Assembly: GCA_964453435.1 (NCBI GenBank)
Contig: CAYVQZ010000097.1
Location: forward strand, 1-10,852
DNA length: 10,852 nt
Source: CAYVQZ01 sp964453435
Lineage (GTDB): Bacteria > Abyssobacteria > SURF-5
Reading direction: 5' to 3'
Both the position numbers and the translations under genes were made by a program. This document shows, in pieces, positions 1 to 6,541 of the stretch. The notes below the pieces were generated by a model, which was not told the DNA's origin, did not search any database, and saw only the letters and a program-made list of their open reading frames with translations. Position 1 is the stretch's first letter. Each line of letters begins with the position of its first letter.

Positions 1-468
1 CTAGACTCGCAATTTCTCACCGGCCGGGACCGCCGTTTGCATATCGATAAGAATTTGCCCATCAGGGGCCCGACTCACCTTCAGCCATGGAAGAGAAGAG
101 GGCGCCGGCCCCTTTACAACCTCACCGAACGGACCAAACCGAGAGCCGTGACACGGACAGTCAAAGCCGCCCGGAGTCTGTGTGATGATGCAGCCCAAAT
201 GAGTGCAAATGCCCGAAACAGCAAAAATACCCTCAGCATCCCTGAAAACAAAAGCCCGAGCGGAAGCAACCCATCTGCTCTCTCCAACAGACAGATCATC
301 CGGCCGACCCACCTTGACCTTGCCGGATTCACCGGGTATGACCGCCGGGAACGGCATGCGAGCCATTCCAACAGTTGCCAGCCCCAGCGTTGTCCCGCAG
401 GCCCAAATGGCCGCGGTCCCCAAGAAATCACGCCGTTTGACCGCCCGGGGTTTTCGAAGGTCCTTCAT
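1..468 (-). CDS. Tat-exported Rieske [2Fe-2S] protein
   Basis: A 155-residue Rieske protein, most likely an electron carrier on the outer face of the cytoplasmic membrane. Residues 11-16 read KRRDFL, a twin-arginine signal, followed by a weakly hydrophobic stretch (about 16-35) that may remain as a membrane anchor, as in bc1/b6f Rieske subunits. The cluster motifs are intact: CTHLGC at 88-93 and CPCHG at 104-108. This gives C88, H90, C104 and H107 as ligands, and C93/C106 as the family's usual disulfide pair. The ATG at 468-466 is chosen over an upstream in-frame ATG at 552 because it has an AGGAGA site about 8 bases upstream. It also overlaps the flavoprotein stop by four bases (ATGA), which implies translational coupling. 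The stop codon is bases 3-1, so the gene is complete. A cytochrome b partner would be expected just beyond the window edge. The exact redox partner cannot be told from the sequence. Confidence 0.93.
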   Translation of the reverse strand: MKDLRKPRAVKRRDFLGTAAIWACGTTLGLATVGMARMPFPAVIPGESGKVKVGRPDDLSVGESRWVASARAFVFRDAEGIFAVSGICTHLGCIITQTPGGFDCPCHGSRFGPFGEVVKGPAPSSLPWLKVSRAPDGQILIDMQTAVPAGEKLRV

Positions 469-2333
469 TGCAATTTCTCCTGAAAACAAAATCGCTCCAT
501 CGTGATTGCGCCCGTTGGACACCGTTCGGCACAGCAGGCGCACCGGATACACCGCTCCTCGTCTTTGATAATCGCCGTCAGCGGTTTTTCCGGCTCAATT
601 TCAGAAATGCGCATCGCAAGCCCTTGGAGAATCGAATTCTGCTCGAGATTCTCCAGACAAACGAGCCGCAGGCAAAGGGTCGGACACACATCGGCGCAAC
701 CGCCGCAGAGAACGCATTTTTCGGAGTCGAAAACCGTGTTAATTCCGCAGTCCAGACATCGGGAAGACTCTCTCCCGGCTTGTGCTTCCGAATAGCCGAC
801 TTCCACGGGAGCGTCCTTTGTTTCGACACGGCGGTCCGCGCTGACCGTCGGAACACCGACGCGAGCAACACGTTCATAACCTTTCTCGCGCCTGTATCCG
901 GGGACCTCAAAATGAAATTCCAATATCTCCGCAGACAATTGTATGCCGGTAAGGTCGGCGAAAACGGACCTCGCAGCTTTCTTCCCGCTTGCGATTGCGC
1001 CTATCATCAGTCCTGGCCCGTGAGCGACATCGCCGGCAAAATAAATCCCCTCCGCCGTGCTTTTCAACGTCGAGGGATCAACGGCGGGAATTCCTCTTTC
1101 GCTGACCTCCACCCCCTGAGTCTCGGGTTCCATGAAAGAAAGGTCGGAAGCCTGTCCGACTGCCAAAAGAACAGTGTCACAGTCGACCGTCGTCTCGGCG
1201 GAGGGATCGAATTTCGGGGAAAACCGTCCGTTCTCATCATAAACACAAAGAACCTTTTGAAAAACCACCCCTGTGACCCTGCCCTGCGAGTTGCGCTTGA
1301 TCTCCTTCGGTCCCACACTTGTATGAAGAACGATGCCTTCCTCCGCGCCTTCCTTGATCTCAACGTCATCCGCAGGCATCTCCATGAATGACTCGAGGCA
1401 ACAAAGGTGAACCTCGCGGACATCTTCCTGCCGAACCGCCGTCCGCGCGGCGTCGAAATACGCCTGCCGGACTACCGTCCGGCCAACGTCATAGGCAACG
1501 TTTCCCCCGCCGATTACCACAACTCGTTGTCCGAGCTCAACCGGATTTCGAAGCGCGATGTCCCTCAGAAAATCCACGCCTCCCCTCACGCCCGGTCCAT
1601 CCACTCCCGGCACTCGGAGACTTCGGGATTTTTTGGCTCCGACGGCCACGACTATCGCATCAAATTCCGCCCGCAGGGAGCTAAACTCTATATCTCTCCC
1701 GATTTCGGTTCCGCAGCGAATTTCCACTCCGAGCGATTCGATGGCTCCGATTTCGGCGCGGATGATATCGCGAGGCAGCCGGTACTCCGGCACGCCCAAG
1801 TACAGCATTCCGGCCGGAACCGGTTCCATCTCGAACACCAAGGGCCTCAATCCGAGGAGGGCAAGATCATGCGCGCAAGCCAGGCCGGCCGGGCCGGCCC
1901 CGATAATCGCTACTTTTTTCTCACCCGGCTTCTGCGCCGAAGCTCCCTGCAGCAGCCACATGAGTTCATCCCGCGCCTGGCAAAGTCGAGGTTGAATCCT
2001 GGCTTCAAGCCAATTGCGAAAATAATCGCCGTGTTCCTTCGAGCTTTCCGGCCCGAATTTCTCGGTTACAAACCTCTTCAGGGCTCGAATCGAGATCGGA
2101 TTGTCAAGAGCTCCCCTCCGGCAGGCGACTTCGCAGGGGGCGCCGCAAATTCGTCCGCAGATAGATGCTAACGGGTTCGGTCCCCGCGCAATGAGGTATG
2201 CTTGCTCGTAGTCGCCTTCGGCGATAGCCCGCACGTAGCCTCGGGCATCGGTGTTCACCGGACACGCGTTCTGGCAGTTAATCAGTTCGCGCCAGTAGGT
2301 GAGGTCGGGTATTTGGATTTTGAACTCTGACAT
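465..2333 (-). CDS. GltD-like FAD/NAD(P) oxidoreductase with multiple [4Fe-4S] sites
   Basis: A 622-residue cytoplasmic iron-sulfur flavoprotein of the glutamate synthase small-subunit/NfnB type. The N-terminal domain holds cysteines C20, C24, C59, C63, C67 and C71, the usual [4Fe-4S] region of GltD-like proteins. An FAD dinucleotide fold follows at about 141-150 (IIGAGPAG), and an NAD(P) fold at about 272-285 (VIGGGNVAYDVG). A second FAD contact is near 431-436 (YFAGDV). The C-terminus adds a bacterial ferredoxin domain with C540, C543, C546 and C550, and with C595, C598, C601 and C605. An extra CLDCG lies at 526-530. GltD itself lacks this C-terminal ferredoxin part, so the protein probably passes electrons between NAD(P)H and ferredoxin or the following Rieske protein, not to glutamate synthesis. 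Azoarcus benzoate clusters contain a related oxidoreductase (BzdV) proposed to feed BCR; the same role here is inference. It lies 73 bases after rrf2, with a GGTGA site 5 bases before the ATG. Confidence 0.9.
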   Translation of the reverse strand: MSEFKIQIPDLTYWRELINCQNACPVNTDARGYVRAIAEGDYEQAYLIARGPNPLASICGRICGAPCEVACRRGALDNPISIRALKRFVTEKFGPESSKEHGDYFRNWLEARIQPRLCQARDELMWLLQGASAQKPGEKKVAIIGAGPAGLACAHDLALLGLRPLVFEMEPVPAGMLYLGVPEYRLPRDIIRAEIGAIESLGVEIRCGTEIGRDIEFSSLRAEFDAIVVAVGAKKSRSLRVPGVDGPGVRGGVDFLRDIALRNPVELGQRVVVIGGGNVAYDVGRTVVRQAYFDAARTAVRQEDVREVHLCCLESFMEMPADDVEIKEGAEEGIVLHTSVGPKEIKRNSQGRVTGVVFQKVLCVYDENGRFSPKFDPSAETTVDCDTVLLAVGQASDLSFMEPETQGVEVSERGIPAVDPSTLKSTAEGIYFAGDVAHGPGLMIGAIASGKKAARSVFADLTGIQLSAEILEFHFEVPGYRREKGYERVARVGVPTVSADRRVETKDAPVEVGYSEAQAGRESSRCLDCGINTVFDSEKCVLCGGCADVCPTLCLRLVCLENLEQNSILQGLAMRISEIEPEKPLTAIIKDEERCIRCACCAERCPTGAITMERFCFQEKLQ

Positions 2334-2360
2334 CGCGTCACCGGTTACCGAACGGTCAAA

Positions 2361-2392
2361 ATTACACTATTTACGATACTAAATAACGTAAT
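2361..2392. promoter_or_regulatory. Dyad operator before the flavoprotein gene
   Basis: A 32-base imperfect palindrome between rrf2 and the flavoprotein gene. Outer arms are ATTAC (2361-2365) and GTAAT (2388-2392). Inner arms are TATTTA (2368-2373) and TAAATA (2380-2385), around a 6-base centre. The only unpaired positions in the arms are an AC dinucleotide on each side. It also contains TTACG-N11-CGTAA (2371-2391), which recurs in the rrf2 promoter. A weak minus-strand promoter (TTGGCA 2400-2395, TATCGT 2378-2373, spacer 16) lies under it. I infer an Rrf2 binding site. Confidence 0.6.
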
Positions 2393-2406
2393 AATGCCAA
2401 AAAAAA

Positions 2407-2823
2407 TTACCCGTGTACAAACTGCCGGTCGAATTTGTCCAATGTAATCTCCCGATACAATTCTCGGGTCTGCCTCTTTATTGTGTCCAGTTGCCTCCGA
2501 ATCTTGCAGCGACTGTAGAAATTGCAGCGCTTGCCCGGCCCCAATTCGCATCGCCCGGTTATCACGGGACCGTCAATCGATTCGATAATGTCTAAGAGGC
2601 TGATGTTTTCGGGTTCGGTTGCTAAAAGGTACCCCCCTTGCGGACCGCGATGGGAATAAACAAGGTGGCTTCGGGACATTCGTTGGAAGATTTTTGCGAG
2701 GTATCCCTGTGAGACCCCCAGTTCTCTTGCTATTTCTCCGACATCCATCGGGGACTCGTCGCCTCTGTTTGCGAGATAGACCAATCCGTGGATGGCGGTG
2801 ACGGCGGCTTTCGATATCTCCAT
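2407..2823 (-). CDS. Rrf2-family transcriptional regulator, probably Fe-S sensing
   Basis: A 138-residue winged-helix regulator of the Rrf2 family (relatives: IscR, NsrR, RsrR). The DNA-binding part shows the family pattern from about residue 25 to 65, including GEIARELGVSQGYLAKIFQ and the wing sequence RGPQGGYLL. Three cysteines, C92, C100 and C106, sit in the loop where Rrf2 proteins bind an iron-sulfur cluster. Their spacing (C-x7-C-x5-C) differs slightly from IscR (C-x5-C-x5-C), so the cluster type and signal are open: redox state, NO or Fe-S status are possible. It is the first gene of the minus-strand unit that continues into the flavoprotein and Rieske genes. Its promoter carries a dyad related to the one before the flavoprotein gene, which fits autoregulation. 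The SD is weak (AGGG, about 9 bases before the ATG). Confidence 0.92.
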   Translation of the reverse strand: MEISKAAVTAIHGLVYLANRGDESPMDVGEIARELGVSQGYLAKIFQRMSRSHLVYSHRGPQGGYLLATEPENISLLDIIESIDGPVITGRCELGPGKRCNFYSRCKIRRQLDTIKRQTRELYREITLDKFDRQFVHG

Positions 2824-2841
2824 TGCGAGGCCCTATTCTAT

Positions 2842-2870
2842 CTATTTACGACCCTATTATGCGTAATTAT
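2842..2870. promoter_or_regulatory. Second copy of the putative Rrf2 operator
   Basis: This 29-base segment matches 2367-2395 at 21 of 29 positions without gaps, by eye. The matching blocks are CTATTTACGA at the left and CGTAAT at the right. Both copies keep the inverted arms TTACG and CGTAA 11 bases apart (here 2846-2850 and 2862-2866). It overlaps the -10 box and the likely start site of the rrf2 promoter, an ideal place for repression. The outer arm ATTAC of the other copy is not kept. Confidence 0.6.
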
Positions 2871-2894
2871 AACCAACCGAATTTGGTTTGTCAA
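2866..2894 (-). promoter_or_regulatory. Consensus sigma-70 promoter of rrf2
   Basis: On the minus strand, TTGACA (2894-2889) is followed after exactly 17 bases by TATAAT (2871-2866). Both boxes match the consensus at all six positions. The rrf2 ATG starts 43 bases downstream of the -10 box. The spacer holds an inverted repeat, AACCAA/TTGGTT (2871-2876 and 2883-2888). Confidence 0.85.
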
Positions 2895-3304
2895 GGCCTG
2901 AGGCAAATTTTTTTCTGTTCCATTTTCCCGCACCGTCAAAGTGGCGCGATTGCTCATATTACTGAAAAGCCGGCGCAGGGAAAAACTGTTCCTCCAAACC
3001 GCCTGGTTGCCTGGTTGTCTTACATATCCTCTTTGTATTATTATGTAGCGCGGCCGAAAGAAACCCAGAAAAGCTCCGGACTTTGACGAACCCGGGATGA
3101 TTCGGCTGCGACCGTCAACCAGAATCCGGTGTAAACACAGATTGTTGCCTGTCGATGCTGACGGAACAGCCCCATTAGAGGGGTGGGAAATAGTACAAGT
3201 GAAGCTACCCAGTAAATTATTTATGACTACCGAATGACCAGTTGGTATCGCAGAGAATGTAACCGTTGAGGAGACTGTCCTCACGACATTAGGGGCCAAC
3301 AACC

Positions 3305-4537
3305 ATGCTGTCGGTTTATGTGGATATCGATGTTTGGAAGATAGCGCTCACACAGGCTTTGATGAAGCTGACAAAGAATGCGGTCTGGTGGCCGCTTTCG
3401 CCCGTGCGAATGGCCGAGCTTCCCGACCCGACATTGCCGGGTCCGGCCTGGGTCAAGGTGCGGATTCATTCATGCGGGCTCTGCGGGAGCGACATGCATA
3501 TGTTGGAGTTGGACATGAACCCCCGCATCAGCATTACGGCCATCCCGGGGCTGAAGAGAATCTTTCTCGGGCACGAGATTTATGGAACGGTGCTCGAGGC
3601 CGGAACGGACGTGAAAGACCTCCAGCCGGGAGACAAAGTTGCCTTTCTCGGATTCTTCCCGAATTGCAAAGCGGCAGGTCTTGACCCGTGCGGCCCCTGT
3701 GCCGAGGGAAACTACACACTTTGCCTCGTTCCCCAGAAGGCGACGCTTCCCATGAACCGGGGAGGCGGCTTTTCGGAGTATATGGTGGCGCACCGTTCCC
3801 AGTGGGTCAAGCTTCCCGCCGAGTTTACGGAGGACCAGGCCCTGATGACCGAACCGATAGCAGTCGCCGCGCATGCCGTTTTGAAGCATCCCCCGGCGCC
3901 CGGCGCCAAGGTTTTCGTCATCGGCGCGGGCACAGTGGGACTAAACATTGCGCAGGTGACCAAGGCGATTCAACCGGATGCATCGGTCACCGTGCTGGCC
4001 CGTTATGCGGCCCAGGAGGAGATGGCCAGGCGACTCGGGGCGGACCATGTCATTCGTGGGGTTGACCCGTATAAAGCCGTGGCCGAAGATACCGGCGGCA
4101 GTTTCTTTGAAGGTATCATGGGGAGCCGAATGATACTCGGAGGGTACGATGTTATTCATGACACGGTCGGCTCAGGCAAGACATTCGAAGACGCTCTTCG
4201 GTGGGTCAAGGGACAGGGAGCAATCGTTCTGAGCGGCGTGCAGTTGGCGGCGTCGAAAATTGATTTTACCCCGATATGGCATCAGGAAATCAACGTCACG
4301 GGAATTAACTGCCACGGACAGGAACACTATGGCTCTGCTTCGAGAACCTCTTTCGAGTGGGCCATTGCCCTGATTCAAGAAGGAAAAGCGCAAACCGCTC
4401 CGTTCCTCTCGCACCGGTTTCCCCTGAGAGAACTCCGCAAAGCGATAGAGGTTATGAAACAGAAAGGCAGGGAACCAACTTACAAGATTGTTCTGGAGGT
4501 TTCGGGAGACAAAAATTCCCAACACGCCTCCGCCTGA
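3305..4537 (+). CDS. Zinc-dependent medium-chain alcohol dehydrogenase
   Basis: An MDR-superfamily dehydrogenase of the threonine/sorbitol dehydrogenase type, cytoplasmic. Numbering is from the ATG at 3305 (410 residues). Catalytic zinc residues are C60 (CGLCGSD), H90-E91 (GHE) and probably E183 (TEPIAV). A structural zinc site is offered by C121, C129, C132 and C140; the first cysteine is seven residues from the second where the family usually has two. The NAD(P) fold is at 205-212 (VIGAGTVG). After the next strand comes LARY (231-234), without the acidic residue typical of NAD-preferring members, so NADP is possible. Start choice is open: 3305 has AGGGG 9 bases upstream, but the ATG at 3362 (391 residues) begins just where the family's first strand normally starts. 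The gene is convergent with the acyl-CoA dehydrogenase, 49 bases apart. A 6-hydroxycyclohexene-carbonyl-CoA dehydrogenase role is suggested only by context. Confidence 0.88.
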   Translation: MLSVYVDIDVWKIALTQALMKLTKNAVWWPLSPVRMAELPDPTLPGPAWVKVRIHSCGLCGSDMHMLELDMNPRISITAIPGLKRIFLGHEIYGTVLEAGTDVKDLQPGDKVAFLGFFPNCKAAGLDPCGPCAEGNYTLCLVPQKATLPMNRGGGFSEYMVAHRSQWVKLPAEFTEDQALMTEPIAVAAHAVLKHPPAPGAKVFVIGAGTVGLNIAQVTKAIQPDASVTVLARYAAQEEMARRLGADHVIRGVDPYKAVAEDTGGSFFEGIMGSRMILGGYDVIHDTVGSGKTFEDALRWVKGQGAIVLSGVQLAASKIDFTPIWHQEINVTGINCHGQEHYGSASRTSFEWAIALIQEGKAQTAPFLSHRFPLRELRKAIEVMKQKGREPTYKIVLEVSGDKNSQHASA

Positions 4538-4586
4538 TTCGACCGATTCTCGTTTCCTTCCCAAAATATTCCGAGTCGCAACGAAT

Positions 4587-5810
4587 CTATGTCACGTGAT
4601 ACGGATAGTACCCGCGGGCGATATCGAACCGTCCGAGTTGCGCGCCTCCCAACCAGAGCTGAATTTCCTTCACGTCGCGCCAGTATTTCTCGACATGATA
4701 ATCACGGATATATCCATAGGAGCCCATCAACTCCATGGCTTTATTGGTGACCATGATAGCCATTTCGGTCGCATAATTCTTGCTCATGCTGGCCTGGCAA
4801 AGCAACGCGTCGGAATGAGCCGGCCCGAATTGTTGGGGATGACTCAACATATAAGCGACTTGCAGGTAATGAGCGCGCGCGGTTTCGATGCCTGTCGCCA
4901 TTTCGGCAAGCATGCCCGCCGCGATTGAGTGCTGCCTCACGGGTTTGCCCTCGGCCACCCGGTCTCCCGTGTACCTGAGTACTTCCTCGAAAGCTCCCCG
5001 GGCGCATCCGACCGCCGAGGCGGCGCTGACCACCCGGCCAATTGTTAAATTGCTCTTGAGCGATTCGGCGTCAATCCCCGGCCCGCCTGCCCGATACGAC
5101 TTGGGCACACGAACATTGTCGAAGTAGATGTCGGCGTTTCGGTCCGACTGCATCCCCGCCTTCACCTCGAACTTGCCAAATGTCAAACCCTTCGCGGCTC
5201 GGGGAACATAAATCAGCGCGATGCCCTCCTCGCCTTTGGCGGGATCGGTCTGACATACCACGCAATAAAGACAGGCTACGCCGGCGCTGCTTGGAAAGCG
5301 CTTGGCGCCATTAATCACCCATTCGTCCCCATCGAGGACCGCACGTGTATGAACAGTGCGGCCGCGCAGAGCGGGGAGATTCTCGATGTCACACCCGCCC
5401 GCAGTCTCGGTCATGGCAAAACATGCGAGCGCGGGGGATTCCGTCTCGGACAGCGATTCAAACAGCTTCAGCACCTCCGCGTTCCCCGAGCGAACGGCGG
5501 GAGCCAATGCCCACCCGTTGACTCCTGCGACTATTCCTATTCCGGCATCGCCACGCGACATCTCTTCGAGAACGACGCACGAGGTAACAAGAGACGGTCC
5601 GCCATCGCCATCATCCGCCGCCTCATCACGCGCCCGCACGCGGAAAACCCCAAGGTCTGAAAGCTTTCTCAAAATTTGGTTGATGATAATGTGCTCCGTA
5701 TCGTCGTCCAGTTTGTCGCGCACCGGCATGATTTCCTTGTCGACGAATTGGCGAATCATCTGAACAATCATTCTGTCCTGTTCCGTGACAATTAACGGAA
5801 AGTACTCCAT
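4587..5810 (-). CDS. Acyl-CoA dehydrogenase lacking the catalytic glutamate
   Basis: A 407-residue FAD-dependent acyl-CoA dehydrogenase with the family's usual three-domain length. Recognisable parts are EEMSRGDAGIG (82-92), the flavin/substrate loop FAMTETAGGCD (131-141), NGAKRF (167-172) and the C-terminal stretch MGSYGYIRDYHVEKYWRD (362-379). The position of the medium-chain enzyme's catalytic glutamate (motif IYEGT) reads LWLGG, so L387 replaces it. The alternative isovaleryl-CoA dehydrogenase position (LERL) reads IGRV, so G258 is there. Loss of the C1 glutamate with an aspartate base near residue 91 is the reported feature of cyclohex-1-ene-1-carboxyl-CoA dehydrogenase, which makes the 1,5-diene by 1,4-elimination; D88 is a candidate here, though aspartate at this place is common in the family. 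The ATG at 5810 has a strong AGGAGG site with an 8-base spacer. No ETF genes are nearby. Family assignment is firm; substrate is inference. Confidence 0.93.
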   Translation of the reverse strand: MEYFPLIVTEQDRMIVQMIRQFVDKEIMPVRDKLDDDTEHIIINQILRKLSDLGVFRVRARDEAADDGDGGPSLVTSCVVLEEMSRGDAGIGIVAGVNGWALAPAVRSGNAEVLKLFESLSETESPALACFAMTETAGGCDIENLPALRGRTVHTRAVLDGDEWVINGAKRFPSSAGVACLYCVVCQTDPAKGEEGIALIYVPRAAKGLTFGKFEVKAGMQSDRNADIYFDNVRVPKSYRAGGPGIDAESLKSNLTIGRVVSAASAVGCARGAFEEVLRYTGDRVAEGKPVRQHSIAAGMLAEMATGIETARAHYLQVAYMLSHPQQFGPAHSDALLCQASMSKNYATEMAIMVTNKAMELMGSYGYIRDYHVEKYWRDVKEIQLWLGGAQLGRFDIARGYYPYHVT

Positions 5811-5840
5811 AAGTGTCTCCTCCTTCTGTTCATGATAGGG

Positions 5841-5868
5841 CTATTTGCCGACGAGAATCGGCGAATAG
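5841..5868. promoter_or_regulatory. 28-base dyad upstream of the acyl-CoA dehydrogenase
   Basis: Arms CTATT (5841-5845) and AATAG (5864-5868) enclose GCCGA (5847-5851) and TCGGC (5858-5862). There is one mismatched pair (T5846/G5863) and a 6-base centre. It ends 31 bases from the start codon and 17 bases from the SD. It could be an operator (for example of a TetR- or GntR-type repressor not in this window) or a hairpin in the leader mRNA. Confidence 0.5.
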
Positions 5869-5910
5869 GTCGGGGTGTTGTCCTTCGCCCCTCCACGACC
5901 CCTGGGAATC

Positions 5911-6020
5911 TGTCCCACGATTGCCCGGCGCAGGGGACTGTCCCAGATTTACGGGCGCGAAGTGCCGTGGAATCGGGACAGTCCCCGAGGCAAACAACTT
6001 GGGTCATGAATCGTGGGACA
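5911..6020. repeat. Nested palindromic element, REP-like
   Basis: Two perfect 12-base inverted pairs are nested: TGTCCCACGATT (5911-5922) with AATCGTGGGACA (6009-6020), and GGGGACTGTCCC (5933-5944) with GGGACAGTCCCC (5975-5986). Smaller pairs lie between and inside them: TTGCC (5921-5925) with GGCAA (5989-5993), GATT (5946-5949) with AATC (5971-5974), and ACGG/CCGT near the tip. The whole would fold into a long imperfect cruciform. GGGACAGTCCC-type arms resemble repetitive extragenic palindromes mobilised by RAYT (Y1-type) transposases, known from several bacterial groups. No transposase lies in the window. Confidence 0.7.
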
Positions 6021-6333
6021 CACTCCTGGGGGCGGCGCCAATTATATCACAAACCCCGAACACGCCGTTATCGTTTTTCCCGAGAGCACACCCCAAAGTT
6101 CCGCTGGTCCCCTCGCCGGTTTGCCGGATGAAATGAATTCGGCGGCGGGAACGCGCGATGCTCCGCATGTGACAAACCGCGGCGAAGAAGTTTTCGGGGA
6201 CGAAAAAGAGTTTTTGTCTTGACGGCTTTCGAGCAGGTTAATTTTGAGCAAAAGTTTCTTATTGCCTCGCTCTGCTTGTTTCACGTGTTGATAAACTGAA
6301 TGGCGGTCATATTCTTAATTGTAATCATTCCGC

Positions 6334-6363
6334 TTGACTTTTCGTGGCCATTGCCGCTATAGT
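6334..6363 (+). promoter_or_regulatory. Probable sigma-70 promoter of the BCR operon
   Basis: TTGACT (6334-6339, five of six consensus bases) and TATAGT (6358-6363, five of six) are separated by 18 bases. It is the best plus-strand promoter match in the gap. The implied leader before the first gene is about 218 bases. Confidence 0.6.
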
Positions 6364-6508
6364 AACTCTCGGCGTGGGTATTCCCCTCCATCGGCTATCC
6401 GGCGCGAAACTCAATGTCGTGGGTCCGGCGTCGGCATACAGATGCAGGTCCTTCCCACCGAAAAATTTGTTCATTCACAGCCAGAAAACATCACACACAC
6501 CCCGCAGT

Positions 6509-6526
6509 AGCACGGACGTCTGTGCT
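6509..6526 (+). promoter_or_regulatory. Leader hairpin before the BCR operon
   Basis: An 18-base near-palindrome: AGCACGG (6509-6515) can pair with CTGTGCT (6520-6526), including one G-U pair, around the loop ACGT. It ends six bases before the purine-rich site AAGGA (6533-6537), so in the mRNA it could affect ribosome access. As DNA it could also be a small operator. Confidence 0.4.
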
Positions 6527-6541
6527 CGGTAGAAGGAATTC

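Larger units (their letters stand above)
2824..3304. other. Divergent intergenic region, rrf2 / alcohol dehydrogenase
   Basis: This 481-base gap holds no convincing gene. Its left part carries the rrf2 promoter and operator. On the plus strand a weak promoter for the alcohol dehydrogenase is possible at TTGTCT (3015-3020) and TATTAT (3039-3044), with an 18-base spacer; this would leave a leader of about 250 bases. The remainder shows a short direct repeat (CCTGGTTG twice near 3002-3017) and nothing else I can name. Confidence 0.5.

Noticed and set aside
37..483. Plus-strand open frame of 148 codons across the Rieske gene
   Set aside because: It is the antisense of a gene with clear Rieske motifs and has no recognisable domain or SD.
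469..552. Longer Rieske start at 552
   Set aside because: It would overlap the flavoprotein C-terminal ferredoxin region by 88 bases and put 28 extra residues before the Tat motif; the start at 468 has a good SD and an ATGA overlap.
1407..2171. Long plus-strand open frame (254 codons) opposite the flavoprotein gene
   Set aside because: The minus strand encodes a complete GltD-like protein with all motifs; the plus-strand product has low complexity and no family resemblance.
5813..6136. Open frames across the intergenic palindrome region
   Set aside because: They run through the inverted repeats, lack good SD sites and encode nothing recognisable.
6191..6220. Hairpin TTTTCG/CGAAAA followed by a T-rich run, a possible intrinsic terminator
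   Set aside because: The stem is only six mostly A/T pairs, the T-run is interrupted and four bases away, and no plus-strand gene ends nearby.
6282..6305. FNR-like half site TTGAT before the BCR promoter
   Set aside because: Only one half matches; the second half (TGAAT) does not fit ATCAA.
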